Assembly (NCBI GenBank): GCA_032717465.1
Contig: CM064657.1
Coordinates: forward strand, 27,306,966 to 27,370,965
Direction: 5' to 3'
Source: Coenobita brevimanus
Taxonomy: Eukaryota; Arthropoda; Malacostraca; Decapoda; Coenobitidae
Length of the DNA: 64,000 bases
Under the pieces are notes generated by a model. That model did no database searches, was not told where the DNA came from, and saw only the letters and a program-made list of their open reading frames with translations. Shown here one piece after another: positions 1-9,980 of the stretch (positions are counted from its first letter, which is position 1; every line of letters starts with the position of its first letter). The position numbers were made by a program, and so were the translations under genes.

Positions 1-379
1 AGAGATCAAAATTAATATTGCATCATCCAGCTGAAGAAACTAATAATGACCTGATACAATGAGCATACAACACTCTCCTCCGTGTGCAGCAGAACATTAC
101 TAAAAGAGGGAAGCCACAAACCATCAAAGCCAAAAGCTCGGAAAATATCAGATGAGATATATAACATGTACAGAAACGTTTGTGACGCAGGAAGTGATGG
201 CAGACAGTGGTATGGATAAGTCCTGGTTACGTGATTGTTAAGGACAGGCACTGACTTATAAGCATCCACCCCGTAAACTCAGTCGCAGTCATGGGACTTG
301 AATTCACGCGTCCTTCGAGTCATGGCACCGAAAAACAAAGAAAAAAAAAAAAAATGAAGCCAGTAGCCTACTAAACCGA
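1..379. other. No gene or repeat recognised
   Basis: Mixed-complexity AT-rich DNA. Only a short A-run near 338-353 stands out. The one open frame here (minus strand, 12-269) matches no family I recognise and is within chance length. Confidence 0.5.
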
Positions 380-1600
380 CCGAGCCACCGACTCATCGTG
401 AAGGCAGAACATCGTCGTTTTACCCCAGTCCTAAAGTCACAGAACTGAAGGGGCTAAATAAAATGAATCTGTAAAGGGTAGTGCCGTGTTTTCTCCTCAG
501 TCCCAAGAAGAACCGTAGATCCTAGTCCTGAAGTGACTGATATAAAATAAAAGGTGGGCGTAGAGGGTAGAGCATCGTCGTCTCCAACAATGGCACCAGT
601 GAAAAGCGACACAATGCCACCCACCCATCACAAAAGGCCGAAACTACCATCCAGGGGCACAAGTGGTCCATTATCCTCTTCAATCTCATCATGTATTCTT
701 TATCTTTCTTGCTAGCTCCAGACGATTTTATTCACCACAGGAGACGCCTTTGAACTGGAGAGTGTGGTACAACCATCAACATTCTCTCACTTCAAGAGGT
801 CTTCTAAAGTTGAATAAAATAATTTGGTAGAAGCCTACTTAAAATAAGAAATACGTCATCGTGGTTGGGGGGATGTGCTGAACAACAAAAAAGTCAAACG
901 ACAGCACGAAAATGAATGTTAAAATGTCATAGTAATACTGAAGGAGTGATATAATAGCAGAGGGCAAAGCATCATCGTCTCCCCCGCTCCAACAAATGAA
1001 GCAAGATTATCATTAAAAAAAAAAAAAAAAGGGTCGTAATCCTGAAGGCGTTATAATAATATAGACAACAAACGAGAGAAGTGAGGAGGTAGCGCACCAT
1101 CGTCTTGCCCAATGAGAAGCGACACAATACGGCCCGGCCATAACATCAGGGCCACACTGCTATCCCGGGGCATAATTGGCCTATTAAACACCCATAACGA
1201 GTCACCAATCTTTATCAGCAGGTAGTTAAGAGGCAGGGCCGGGCATCCATCTCGGCTCGGTGAGGGGTGTTGCTGCTTATCACTGAAAGGGGGGGGAGGG
1301 TAATTCATGGAATGGGGTTAAGTGGGTGGGGATTATGAAAGATTGTCATTAGTATCTTCATTCCATCCGAAGGGTCGCTTCTAAGGTCAATAAATAAAAA
1401 AACAAATAAATAAATAAATGAGTAAATGAAATAAATCGTCCGGCAGTTGAAAGAGCTGACTTAAAAGACGCCACTAAAATGACGGTTGTACTAGAGACTG
1501 ATTCCAATCCCTCTAGTCCAAGGAGCTACTTCTAAGCTTAAAAAAATCATCTGTCATCGTACTGAAGGGGTTTATATTAAATCAGGAGCAGCTTCCAGTT
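380..1600. repeat. Cluster of degenerate family A ends with a duplicated segment
   Basis: Five places (about 435, 525, 945, 1045 and 1560) carry variants of the right end of family A: a GTCATCGTACTGAAGGGG-like stretch followed by an AT-rich TTWATA-like run. Around 700-770 lies the family's internal CCAGACGATTTTATTC motif. Segments 571-674 and 1091-1187 are diverged copies of one another, sharing a CATCGTC start, an AAGCGACACAAT core and a GGGGCA plus ATTA end. The cluster is probably an old accumulation of MITE-like insertions and a local duplication. No coding content is seen. Confidence 0.5.
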
Positions 1601-1739
1601 GGGGTGAGAGAAGAGTCAGGAGATTCTCGTTCATCAGTGAGCCCTCTCTTGTTACCCATCAATACCCCACCTGCCACCACAGTTCCAGGAGCTGGTTATG
1701 TCGTCCGTAACACTCCACTGTCACACCACGGTAAGGAGT

Positions 1740-3060
1740 CAGAGTTCACCCAACATTCGGGCGAATTTATTTAACACTGGTCACCCACTAATCACGGGCC
1801 AACAACTACATCGAGATCATTGAGAAATAAGGGAACGGTCATCTACTAGAGGGTAATGACTTGTCAGGGTCAGTCATTAGTAAGAGGATAAACGCCTGAC
1901 AGAGGGAGGACAATGGCTAGTCAGGGACCAATCACCACTATGGGAACATTCACTAGTCTGGGTGAATCACCAGTTAAGAGGCCATTCACCAGGCACAGGA
2001 TAATAATAGTCAGAGATCAGCGGCCAAAGATCAATCATTCATCAAAAGCCAGCTACTAGTTACAGGCAAATTAACAATCATACTCTATACGTCCGTTCCC
2101 AATCACCAGTTAGACACCAACCAGACACCAATCACAAATGAGGTACAAACCACCTGTCAGAAATCATGTCAGATACCAATCACCAGCATGACACCAATTA
2201 CTAGTATGACACCGATTACCAGCAGGAAAGTAATTACAAGCATGACATCAATCACGAATGAGACACCAGGCTCCAGTCATATACCAATCACCATTATGAT
2301 ATCAATCACTAGTCAGACACCGATCACCAAGTAGACTCCAATCACCAGTCAGACATCAATCACCGACTAAACTCTAATCATCAGTCAGACACCGATCGCC
2401 AAATAAATTTCAATCACCAGTCAGACAACAATGACCAGTATGACTCTAATCACCAGTCAGACACCAATCACCAGTATGGCTCCAAATACCAGTCAGACAC
2501 CAATCACCAGTATGGCTCCAATCACCAGTCAGACACCTATCACCAGTATGGCTCCAATCACCAGTCAGACACCAATCACCAGTATGGCTCCAATCACCAG
2601 TCAGACACCAATCACCAGTATGGCTCCAATCACCAGTCAGACACCAATCACCAGTATGGCTCCAATCACCAGTCAGACACCAATCACCAGTATGGCTCCA
2701 ATCACCAGTCAGACACCAATCACCAGTATGGCTCCGATCACCAGTATGGCTCCAATCACCAATCAGACACCAATATCCAGTATGAAACCAGTCAAGTCGG
2801 ACACCAATCATCAGTATGACTCTAATCACCAGCATGACACCAATCATCAGTTTGACACCAATCATCAACATGACTCCAATCACCATTATGGCACCAATCA
2901 CCACTATGGCACCAATCACCACTAAGGCACCAATCACCACTAAGGCACCAATCACCAGTATGAAACCTATCAAGTCGAACACCGATCACCAGTATGACAT
3001 CAATCACCAGTAGGACACCAATCACCAGTATGGCACCAATCACTAGCCAATCCCCATCAG
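1740..3060. repeat. Minisatellite, 18/36-bp unit, decaying at both edges
   Basis: Between about 2431 and 2780 a 36-bp unit repeats almost perfectly. It is made of two related 18-bp halves, ATCACCAGTATGGCTCCA and ATCACCAGTCAGACACCA. Outside the core, units become progressively diverged back to about 1740 and forward to about 3060 (GTATGAC, CATTATG and CACTATG variants). Because 18 and 36 are multiples of three, both strands stay open: 2431-2925 on plus, a 12-residue peptide repeat, and long frames on minus. These frames are a by-product of the period, not evidence of a gene. Confidence 0.9.
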
Positions 3061-3189
3061 CCCCAATCGGCCGGTCTGAAGCCCCATCACCAAGCCGTAT
3101 GACCGTAAACTTTAATTCCCTCGCCACCCACCGTTCCCTCTGATTGTAGATTTTCAACAGTAGTCGATTTTGGCACTTTTTCTTTTTCC

Positions 3190-3435
3190 AGAAGGGCCTA
3201 GGTCAGGTTAGGTTGAGTTACATTAGATTAGGTTAGTCTGTTTAGGGTTGGGTTAAGTTGGGTGAGCTTTGGTTAGGATAATCTGTTTAGGATTAGGTTA
3301 GGTTGAGTTAGGTTAGGGTTGGGGTGGATTTGATCACGTTAGAATAAGTCAGGAAGGTCTATTCTTAGTTAGGTTAAGTTGGATTCATTTGGCTTAGAAT
3401 TATCTGTTAAGGCTGGGTTGGGTTAGGATAAGCCA
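3190..3435 (+). repeat. TTAGG-like interstitial telomeric-type repeat (G-rich strand +)
   Basis: Many GGTTAGG, TTAGGTT, GTTAGGGTT and GGTTGAGTTA variants lie head to tail, with irregular spacing and point changes. TTAGG is the canonical arthropod telomere unit. Degeneracy and the internal position suggest an old interstitial tract or a low-complexity TTAGG-derived repeat rather than a chromosome end. Confidence 0.65.
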
Positions 3436-4299
3436 CGGCATACGGTATGGAAACACATCGCCCGCCCAAGTGCATCAAGACACCAGGCAACGCACTGAAG
3501 ACGCATAACAATCTCAGCAAAATGAAGCAGGGCAGCGATTGAAGCGTCTCTGTTGGCGTGTTATGGCAGGTTTAGTTCGACTTATCACCTTCCAAGCAAT
3601 ACCTTCTGTATGGGGGGTTTGTGGCTGTACTGGAATAATTTCTTAAGATGTCAGGATTAAAACACATGTAATCTTACTCGAAAATGACCAAAAGAATGAA
3701 GATAACTCCCTGAAAAACAAATAAAACTGAAAATCACCTACAACTAAAATGAAAAAGAATACAACTCTCAATGTAAAAAGAAAGACATTTTGAAACTAAA
3801 ATGAAAATAAAACATTTCTCAAACAAAATGAAAAAGAATGAAGAAAACCACCCCCAAACGAATATATCCCTCCTATCCGTGCAAATTTTAGGAGCCGAAA
3901 AACTCCTGGAGGCCAACTTTAATATTTATGCAGCACGAACACGTAGCTTCATATATAGTGAAAAAAAGTGCGCAATTAAAGTGCTTTGTGTAAACAGGAT
4001 TCTAAATGTTACATTTTTCTCTTGGACCTCAAAGGCCGCTGGTCAATAAAACATGGTACCAGAAGGAGACAAGCCTTCATCTAACAGATCAAGACAGTTG
4101 CAATTATTCCATGTAAAATATTACTATGCGAAAGTACACAGTCCAAAAAGGGGGCTTCACTAAAGCCTTTGGGAGTGATGCACCTTGTTTCCGAAAATCC
4201 TGAGCGGGTGACTGACGGACAAGCCCGCCCCTGGTGGTGATATCCCCCATTAAAAAAAAAAAAAGTGTAGGCGATGGCGGCACAACCAATCTTCTAGCA
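3436..4299. other. No gene recognised; A-rich stretch
   Basis: 3690-3860 is A-rich with several degenerate AAAATGAAAA(A/T) units. The small open frames on both strands (for example 3801-4049 plus) match no protein family I know and overlap this biased segment. A T/A run lies at about 4250-4264. Confidence 0.45.
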
Positions 4300-5057
4300 T
4301 TAACTCCTTAAGTACGATGCAGTGTGGGAGACCCTGTCTTACTACCGAGAGATGAAATGCTTCAGCTAAGGAGACAGCTGTCACAGAGACGGGATTAAAG
4401 ATGCAGCTGAGATAGATGCGGTGATGCCTGCGGGTTGGGGAGCGGACCTATGGCTGTTTTACGACACCTGCCGCCACACTCACCCTGCTCTATGAAAGAT
4501 GCATCAACCCTCACGCTGCTCCACGTCCCGCTTACCGATGGATTGAAGGTAAAGGTAAAGCCATCATGCAGGCTTTAGGTACAGCCGAGGAAAGTTCCGC
4601 CTTATATACCTGCCTGCCAGTTCGGACCTTTATGCGTGAGACAGCCACTAGTGAAGCAGTAGCCAGACACTCAAATGTCTGGCACCACTGTGTGGGAGGG
4701 GAGAGGTTAAGGGAGGAGGAAGGCTGGGCGGGTTGGTAGTTTCTACCCCTTCCTCTTCCATCCCCATCCTTCTCACACAGTTACCAGACAGATGAAAGTT
4801 GGTTACTGCTTCGCTACCACTTGTCTCACATTTCAAAGTGGTGAGCGAGTGTAAAACGCGAAACTTTCCTCGAGTGTACATCGACATATCATAAGTCGCA
4901 GATATACATGTGATTTTTTTTTTTTTACTTCCCACTCCGATGACGTAGAGTTCATTTTAGGCAGTCCATCAACATATGGTTTTATTCAGCTTAGGAAGGA
5001 TGTTTGGTAGTGAATGGATAAATGAGAGCTATATCTTACACCTCCAGGACAGAGGAG
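4300..5057. other. Single-copy-looking DNA with a family A-like end at 4300
   Basis: TTAACTCCTTAAGTACGATG at 4300-4319 resembles the family A terminus. The rest is of mixed complexity, with a T-run at about 4915-4926. Nothing coding is supported. Confidence 0.35.
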
Positions 5058-5122
5058 GAGTAAAACCGTCTGTTGATAGTAATAATGAAAGACAGAATAC
5101 GTCAACAGATTAAAGGGATTAA
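5058..5122 (-). mobile_element. Family A MITE-like repeat, right half
   Basis: Read on the minus strand it starts at TTAA (5119-5122) with TTAATCCCTTT. It continues through a CAACAGACGGTTTTAC segment that matches the family's internal GTCTG..TTTTA motif. It is a half copy; the partner arm is not recognisable upstream. Confidence 0.5.
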
Positions 5123-5860
5123 AATTAACCCCACAAATATCTCAAGGATACAGATCAGTTCATGTCGGCCCCAGTTGGTGGTGGCGGCCTCTGGAAAGGA
5201 TCACAGGCCAACTTATCTACATGTACAGAACCTACAGAAACAAGTGTTATCAATTACAAGACTATAATCAACACAACAAAATTATATTGTAATTCTTCCT
5301 TCGACGCCTGTTTTTACACTGCATACCGATACCTTCAAATGCACAACACAAATTTCTAAGAGTACAGGAGATCCAGTCTCTAAAATATAGCGTGCTGCTC
5401 AGACACTGCCGCAGCATCAAATCAGTACTGTGGACTGAAATCAAAATGTAAGTGTGCAACATCAATACCACAGCACTCCGAATCAGCACGTCGCCTAATT
5501 CTGTCATGAACGGTGGACGTTCAGCCTCTTACGCTACACGGTAACAGCCGATCCTAATTACCCTTCCGAAAGCGTAGGAGGATCTGAGGCTAAGCTACTA
5601 TAGTCCTGATCATTTAAGTTATAAGAGACCACTCTTTGGCCCAGGGGACGCTTATATGACAGAATAACCTCTGGCCACCTCACTCGATGTAGTGCTGTTG
5701 TCGGGTGTCTGCCCTTTCCTATCCTCCATCCTTCTTTCCTTCCATCCTCTTCTGTCTTCCTTATCTTCTTTCTTTCCTTGTCCTTCTGCCTACGGGTAAC
5801 TTTACACTCCCTCTTCTGTCTTTCTTTCCTTCATTCTTTCCTTTTCTTTCTGCCTGTTGG
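5123..5860. other. No gene recognised; CT-rich run at 5713-5860
   Basis: 5123-5712 is ordinary AT-rich sequence. At 5662-5690 a piece reading ATAACCTCTGGCCACCTCA resembles the flank of the tRNA-like sequence near 6180. From 5713 it becomes CTTTCCTT-rich low-complexity DNA, broken at about 5787-5810 by a fragment resembling the start of the SINE-like repeat that follows. Confidence 0.4.
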
Positions 5861-6165
5861 TGACTCTACACTGAGTGACAAGCCAAATGATTTCCTGTAC
5901 ACCAGGAAACCATTTACTATGCTGGGTGGTAACCATATAACCAAATTTTGGCGCCTGGTGGTTTAGTGGGTAATTACTGTGCTCCAATCGGATTGAGCCG
6001 GTGAAGGTTAATATCCAAGGGATGGTTGGGGTTTATTGCTCATGTAATGTCACTCAGGGATGAGTGAGGCTGGTCACTCTCATCTTAAATGTCGGGACCA
6101 ACTGCCTAGCCCCGGGCTCCTACGCTCCTCATGGGGCAATGTAGGATTGGATGATGGATGGATGG
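5861..6165 (+). repeat. Interspersed SINE-like repeat, copy 1
   Basis: About 300 bp with clear similarity to 24928-25205. Shared landmarks, in order, are TGACTCTACACTGA, a CCAGGAAACCA block, GGTTACCAT-like sequence, a CTGGTGGTTTAG/GAGCAGGTAA block that resembles a tRNA A box, and CTTAAATGTCGGG. Both end in GGATGATGG; here that tail expands into (GGAT)n. Two copies about 19 kb apart show it is a dispersed family. The SINE assignment is inferred from length, the A-box-like block and the simple-repeat tail. Confidence 0.6.
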
Positions 6166-6187
6166 ATGGATAGAATAACCCCCAGCC

Positions 6188-6262
6188 ACCTCATGGATTC
6201 GAACCGTGCAGAGTTCACATGCATGCTACTCCAGCCTGAGACCTCTACCACCAGGTCACCGA
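6188..6262 (-). repeat. tRNA-related SINE head or tRNA relic
   Basis: On the minus strand there is a block CTGGTGGTAGAGGTCTCAGG like a pol III A box, followed about 35 bases later by GGTTCGAATCC, an exact B-box match. I could not fold a complete cloverleaf with a good acceptor stem, so a functional tRNA is not claimed. Its neighbour is the GGAT tail of the preceding repeat. A SINE head is the more likely reading. Confidence 0.45.
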
Positions 6263-6963
6263 CGCAGGATCCCAAATCAGGAGATCCGTGGGTCGATACC
6301 GGGGCACATCATTAAGGGCCTCACTAGGACTTAAACCTGATCAGCCACCGGATTGTCCCTGCCATTTCCTGGGCCACGGCATTTAACATTATTACCTTCG
6401 CTGCCTTCAGAGCCGAGCCTTGGCCGCCCTTGGGTCACACACTTCTATTACAAAAACTCTTCAGAAATACCCAATACAGTGCTGCATTCTTCTTGACCAC
6501 TGTACTGACCCCTGTAACTGCACCAAAAACGTATTAACCCCTAATCAAATACGTACATTTTTTTTTTTTTTATTCTACTAAGGAATGGTCTTTATTGGAA
6601 AAGGGATTATTAAAAGCTATTATCTGATCCCTTCAGTCAGAAAAGTTTCCCCTTCAGCTGAATATAAACGTCAGGAAACAGCAGGAATAAAATGCAAATG
6701 ACGTAAACGACGTGTCGTTAGGGAATACACACAGAATATACTTAATTATTTCTGCTTTAATATTCTCAAAAACTGCGAGTCAAAACCACTCAACACCCAC
6801 TGACTATATGTATTTGCTATATTACAGTATGTTAACCCCTGCAAACAATAATCCTCGGGTCAAGGGTACTTTGGTGTTGAAACTGGTACATGAAGCCGGA
6901 TGATCACCTCTGGGGGGACACGGCCGCTGCTGGACAACGGGGGTCCTGGCACACTTTGACAGA

Positions 6964-6964
<1 letters not shown>
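6263..6964. other. No gene recognised
   Basis: 6275-6300 includes GGGTCGATACC, another weak B-box-like string. A T-run sits at about 6559-6571. The rest is ordinary AT-rich sequence without a supported gene. Confidence 0.4.

Positions 6965-7002
<38 letters not shown>
6965..7002. repeat. (CA)n microsatellite
   Basis: Nineteen uninterrupted CA dinucleotides. Confidence 0.98.
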
Positions 7003-7004
<2 letters not shown>

Positions 7005-7169
7005 ACCTATACCTCAGCATGACACAGACACTCCTAAACGGTGACCCCCAGTACAGCACATAGACACCACCATTTAACACAGCACAACACAACGTAACAC
7101 ACAGATACCCCACACTCACCTACACGACAAAAGAGCACCCATATCCCCAATCCAACACAAAAGACGCCC

Positions 7170-7268
7170 TCTTGTATTTTGTTTTTCTCTTGGAAGGAAC
7201 AGTATTGCGGGCTCGTGGCCTTTGGTTCCTTCTTCCTAACATAAAATAAATAAATAAATAAAAAAAAG
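7170..7268 (+). mobile_element. 3' tail of the Jockey-like retrotransposon family (5'-truncated)
   Basis: This segment matches the end of the larger element at about 41180-41270. Shared landmarks are TTGTATT, a CTTGGAAGGAAC block, GGGCTC(G/C)(T/G)GGCCTTTGGTT, a TTCWTTTT/TTCTTCCT stretch and an A-rich tail. Here the tail is (AAAT)n. Only about 100 bp remain, as expected for a copy that was severely 5'-truncated on insertion. Confidence 0.7.
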
Positions 7269-8330
7269 TACGACTCATACACACCCCAATCCCCCAGCAC
7301 ACATGCGCCTGGAGCGAAGTACCTGGCATGTAAGTTGTTTTGTTAATACGAAATGGACGGAACGGCAGCCCGGCCAAGACATACACAGATACTGCAGAAC
7401 ACTTTTTAACACTATGAGGCTCTTACAACTCAATCTTAGAGGGATGAAACTGCCTAGTGTTACCTGCTATGAATACTAGAGCTGACAATACCAAGAGAGG
7501 TTTAATGGTGACGATAGTAACATCCTCCTGCTCTTAGGACGGACTCTTGGCTGAGTAAAATAATTTGATGTTAGCTACTGTAAAATACTAAAAAAAGGTG
7601 GGGCAGTTACAAGACTAATTTTACTTTCTTCCAACGCATCAGTCTGGATAATCTATTTTCTTATTGTCGGGTCTTAATCGTACAACATACATGGAACACT
7701 GCCAACAATGATCACTAAAACAGATATATTTAAAATGTGATCCTTTTAACATATTTGCAAGAGAAGCTTATCACGAAAAGCGATGCTTAAGTCATCTCTC
7801 CTCGTTGCAGACACAGGTATCTCATATACAGCATTAAGGATTTACACACGAAGGTCGAGTATTTTTATCTTCAAAAAGCCTCTTCCTTTGAACCTCTCGT
7901 TTTTTTAGGGACCTTCTATCCTCAGGGTCTTCTTTCATTCCTCTCCTACTCGATCCCCACCCCCTCTACTCCCTCTTTCTTCCTTCCTCCCCTCCGTCTC
8001 AATTCTGCAACGATCTCATCAATTACTCTACTCCCCGATACTTCTAGGGGAGCCAAAGACTCGCCTCAGGGTTCATTCTTAGCGGGCCATCCAGACCCTT
8101 CAAGTCGCCTTCCCTAGTGGCTAAACTCCATTCCCGGGCAAGGAGGCAGTTAGGACCTTAAGGCTGGCGGGGATGAGAGCCGGACAGAGTGCTATAGTAA
8201 GGCTTATGGCACACATGGCGGCCGTGAAGGATTCGAACAGGGGCCCCTCCACCCCACTGCTGCTAACACGAGAACACCGAGTCAGTCCCGATGAGGTCAG
8301 TAAAAATATGAACGCTCCGTCAGTGTCGTC
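7269..8330. other. No gene recognised
   Basis: Mixed-complexity DNA; CT-rich between 7915 and 8000. The 8121-9026 minus frame is almost wholly Ser/Leu/Phe/Pro derived from the polypurine tract that follows. Its non-biased end (8121-8330) matches no known domain. Confidence 0.4.
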
Positions 8331-9203
8331 CCTGATGAGGGGAGGAAGGAGGGAGAGGGTCAAGAGAGGCGGAGGAGAGAAGAGGACAAGAGAGTGAGAA
8401 AAGGAGGTAGGAAAGAAGGAGAGAAAAATGGAGGAGAGAATCAGGGAAGATGGGAGGAGCTGGGGGAAAGCGAAGGAGAGGGTCACAAAGGGAGGATAAA
8501 AGGGGGAGAGGAGGAGGAGTGGGGAGGGAAGAAAGGAAGATATAAGAGGGGGGAGGGAAGAAAGGAAGATATGAGAGGGGGGAGGGAAGAAAGGAAAGGA
8601 AAGGAGAAAAGAAGACAGGAAAAGAGAAGAGAAGAAGGAAACAGAGGGGTGTAATGAAGGAGAGGAGGGAATGAGAAAGAGGGAGGGAAGAAATACAAAG
8701 GCGAGGGGAAAGAGACGGTAAAAGAAAAAAAAAGTAACAAGGGAGAGGGAGAGAAGGAGAAAAGATGAGCAAAGGGGAAGGGAAGGAGGGTACGAAATGG
8801 GAAAGGTGGAGGGAAGAGAGAAATAAGAAAAGAGGGAGGAGAGAAACAAAGAAAGGTGAAGGAAGGGGAGAACGAGGCAGAAAGACAAAGAAAAAGAGGA
8901 ATAGAACGAGTTGGAGAGTGAGGGAGGACATGTTATCCAGAAAAGATAGAGGCACTGAATGAGAGACAAGGACAAAGAAGAGGGCATGAGAGAGACAGAG
9001 AAGGAGTAAGGAAGGGAGCCGAACAAGGAGAAAGATATATGAGGAGAATTGGGGGAAAGAAGGGACGAAAAATGCCGAGGAGAAAAGCAGAAGAAGGAGA
9101 AGAAAGGAAGAACTTGGAAATAAATGGAGGAAGGGAAAGGTGAAGAGGGGAGGGAGATGGAAAATAAAGGCCAGAAGGGGTAGAGGAAGAAGAAAACGAC
9201 TAT
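8331..9203 (+). repeat. Polypurine tract (about 0.87 kb)
   Basis: Nearly all A and G on the plus strand with few interruptions. A GAGGGGGGAGGGAAGAAAGG unit is locally repeated near 8525-8600. Long overlapping open frames on both strands are compositional artefacts (GA-rich codons avoid stops on one strand, CT-rich codons on the other). Such tracts can form triplex DNA. Confidence 0.9.
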
Positions 9204-9956
9204 TCATGCTCGCTGGATCATCAATGTAGGGCTCAGATGGGACAGGTTATACAATTAACTTCGATGACGTCGTTTTTATACTATTCTTCCTGATACCACA
9301 GAAATTTATTCAGCCCTAGACGGCATGCGAAGAATTAACCGGCTAATAAAGTCTATCGTAAGCTGATTACAGTCACCTGGAAGAGAAAGTGAATTATAAA
9401 TTAGTCATCGGAACGAGGAAGTTTAAGATCCGAAGGTGATCGAAGCAGGAGGTTCAACGTTTCACCAACTGCAGGATTCTAAGAGGGTAGGGCCAGTCAA
9501 GGGTGCGACAGATATGGCTTCCACAGTTATTGTGCGTTCGACGGATATGGGAAATAGGGAGGACCCAAACCCATCACTTGAGGCGGAATTCAAAACAGAT
9601 GGGGTGCGGAGAGGTCAAATGGGAATGTGAATGGGACGGAATGGGAGGAGAGAGGGGTTCATGAAGACGTCCAACCTCCCCTCTCCCCCCCCCCCCTTCC
9701 GGATACGCCAGTCGCCATCGGTTTTTGCTGGAGGAGTTATGACGTGATGTTTCCTGCAGGGGCTTCCATTGTGCCGTGGTGCTGCCCTCTGTCTGCGGCT
9801 GCAGGAGTCTGCCGATTTTAAGAGATGGGATTGTGGGGCGTCGTGGAGTAGGAACGGGAGTCTTTGGTTGAGCATGTTTGTGTGGGAGTGATGCAAGTAT
9901 TTTTTTTTTTTTTCCGGATACGGGGTGTATGGGTAAGTGGTATGCCTGTGCATCTG
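9204..9956. other. No gene recognised; C-run at 9686
   Basis: Mixed-complexity sequence containing a C-run (about 9686-9696) and a T-run (9901-9913). Weak frames only. Confidence 0.4.
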
Positions 9957-9980
9957 ATGTGTGTGTGTGTGTGTGTGTGT
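9957..9980. repeat. (TG)n microsatellite
   Basis: Short TG run within a G/T-rich segment. Confidence 0.9.

Noticed and set aside
2431..2982. Repetitive protein gene (12-residue repeat) on either strand
   Set aside because: Period 36 keeps all frames in register, both strands are open, and the flanking decay ignores the reading frame. A minisatellite explains it.
3190..3435. True chromosome end
   Set aside because: Repeats are irregular and unique-looking sequence continues for 60 kb on the right and 3 kb on the left.
6188..6262. Functional tRNA gene
   Set aside because: A and B box-like strings exist, but a full cloverleaf with a paired acceptor stem could not be made by eye.
8121..9207. 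Two ~300-residue minus frames
   Set aside because: Complement of a polypurine tract; Leu/Ser/Phe/Pro composition only.
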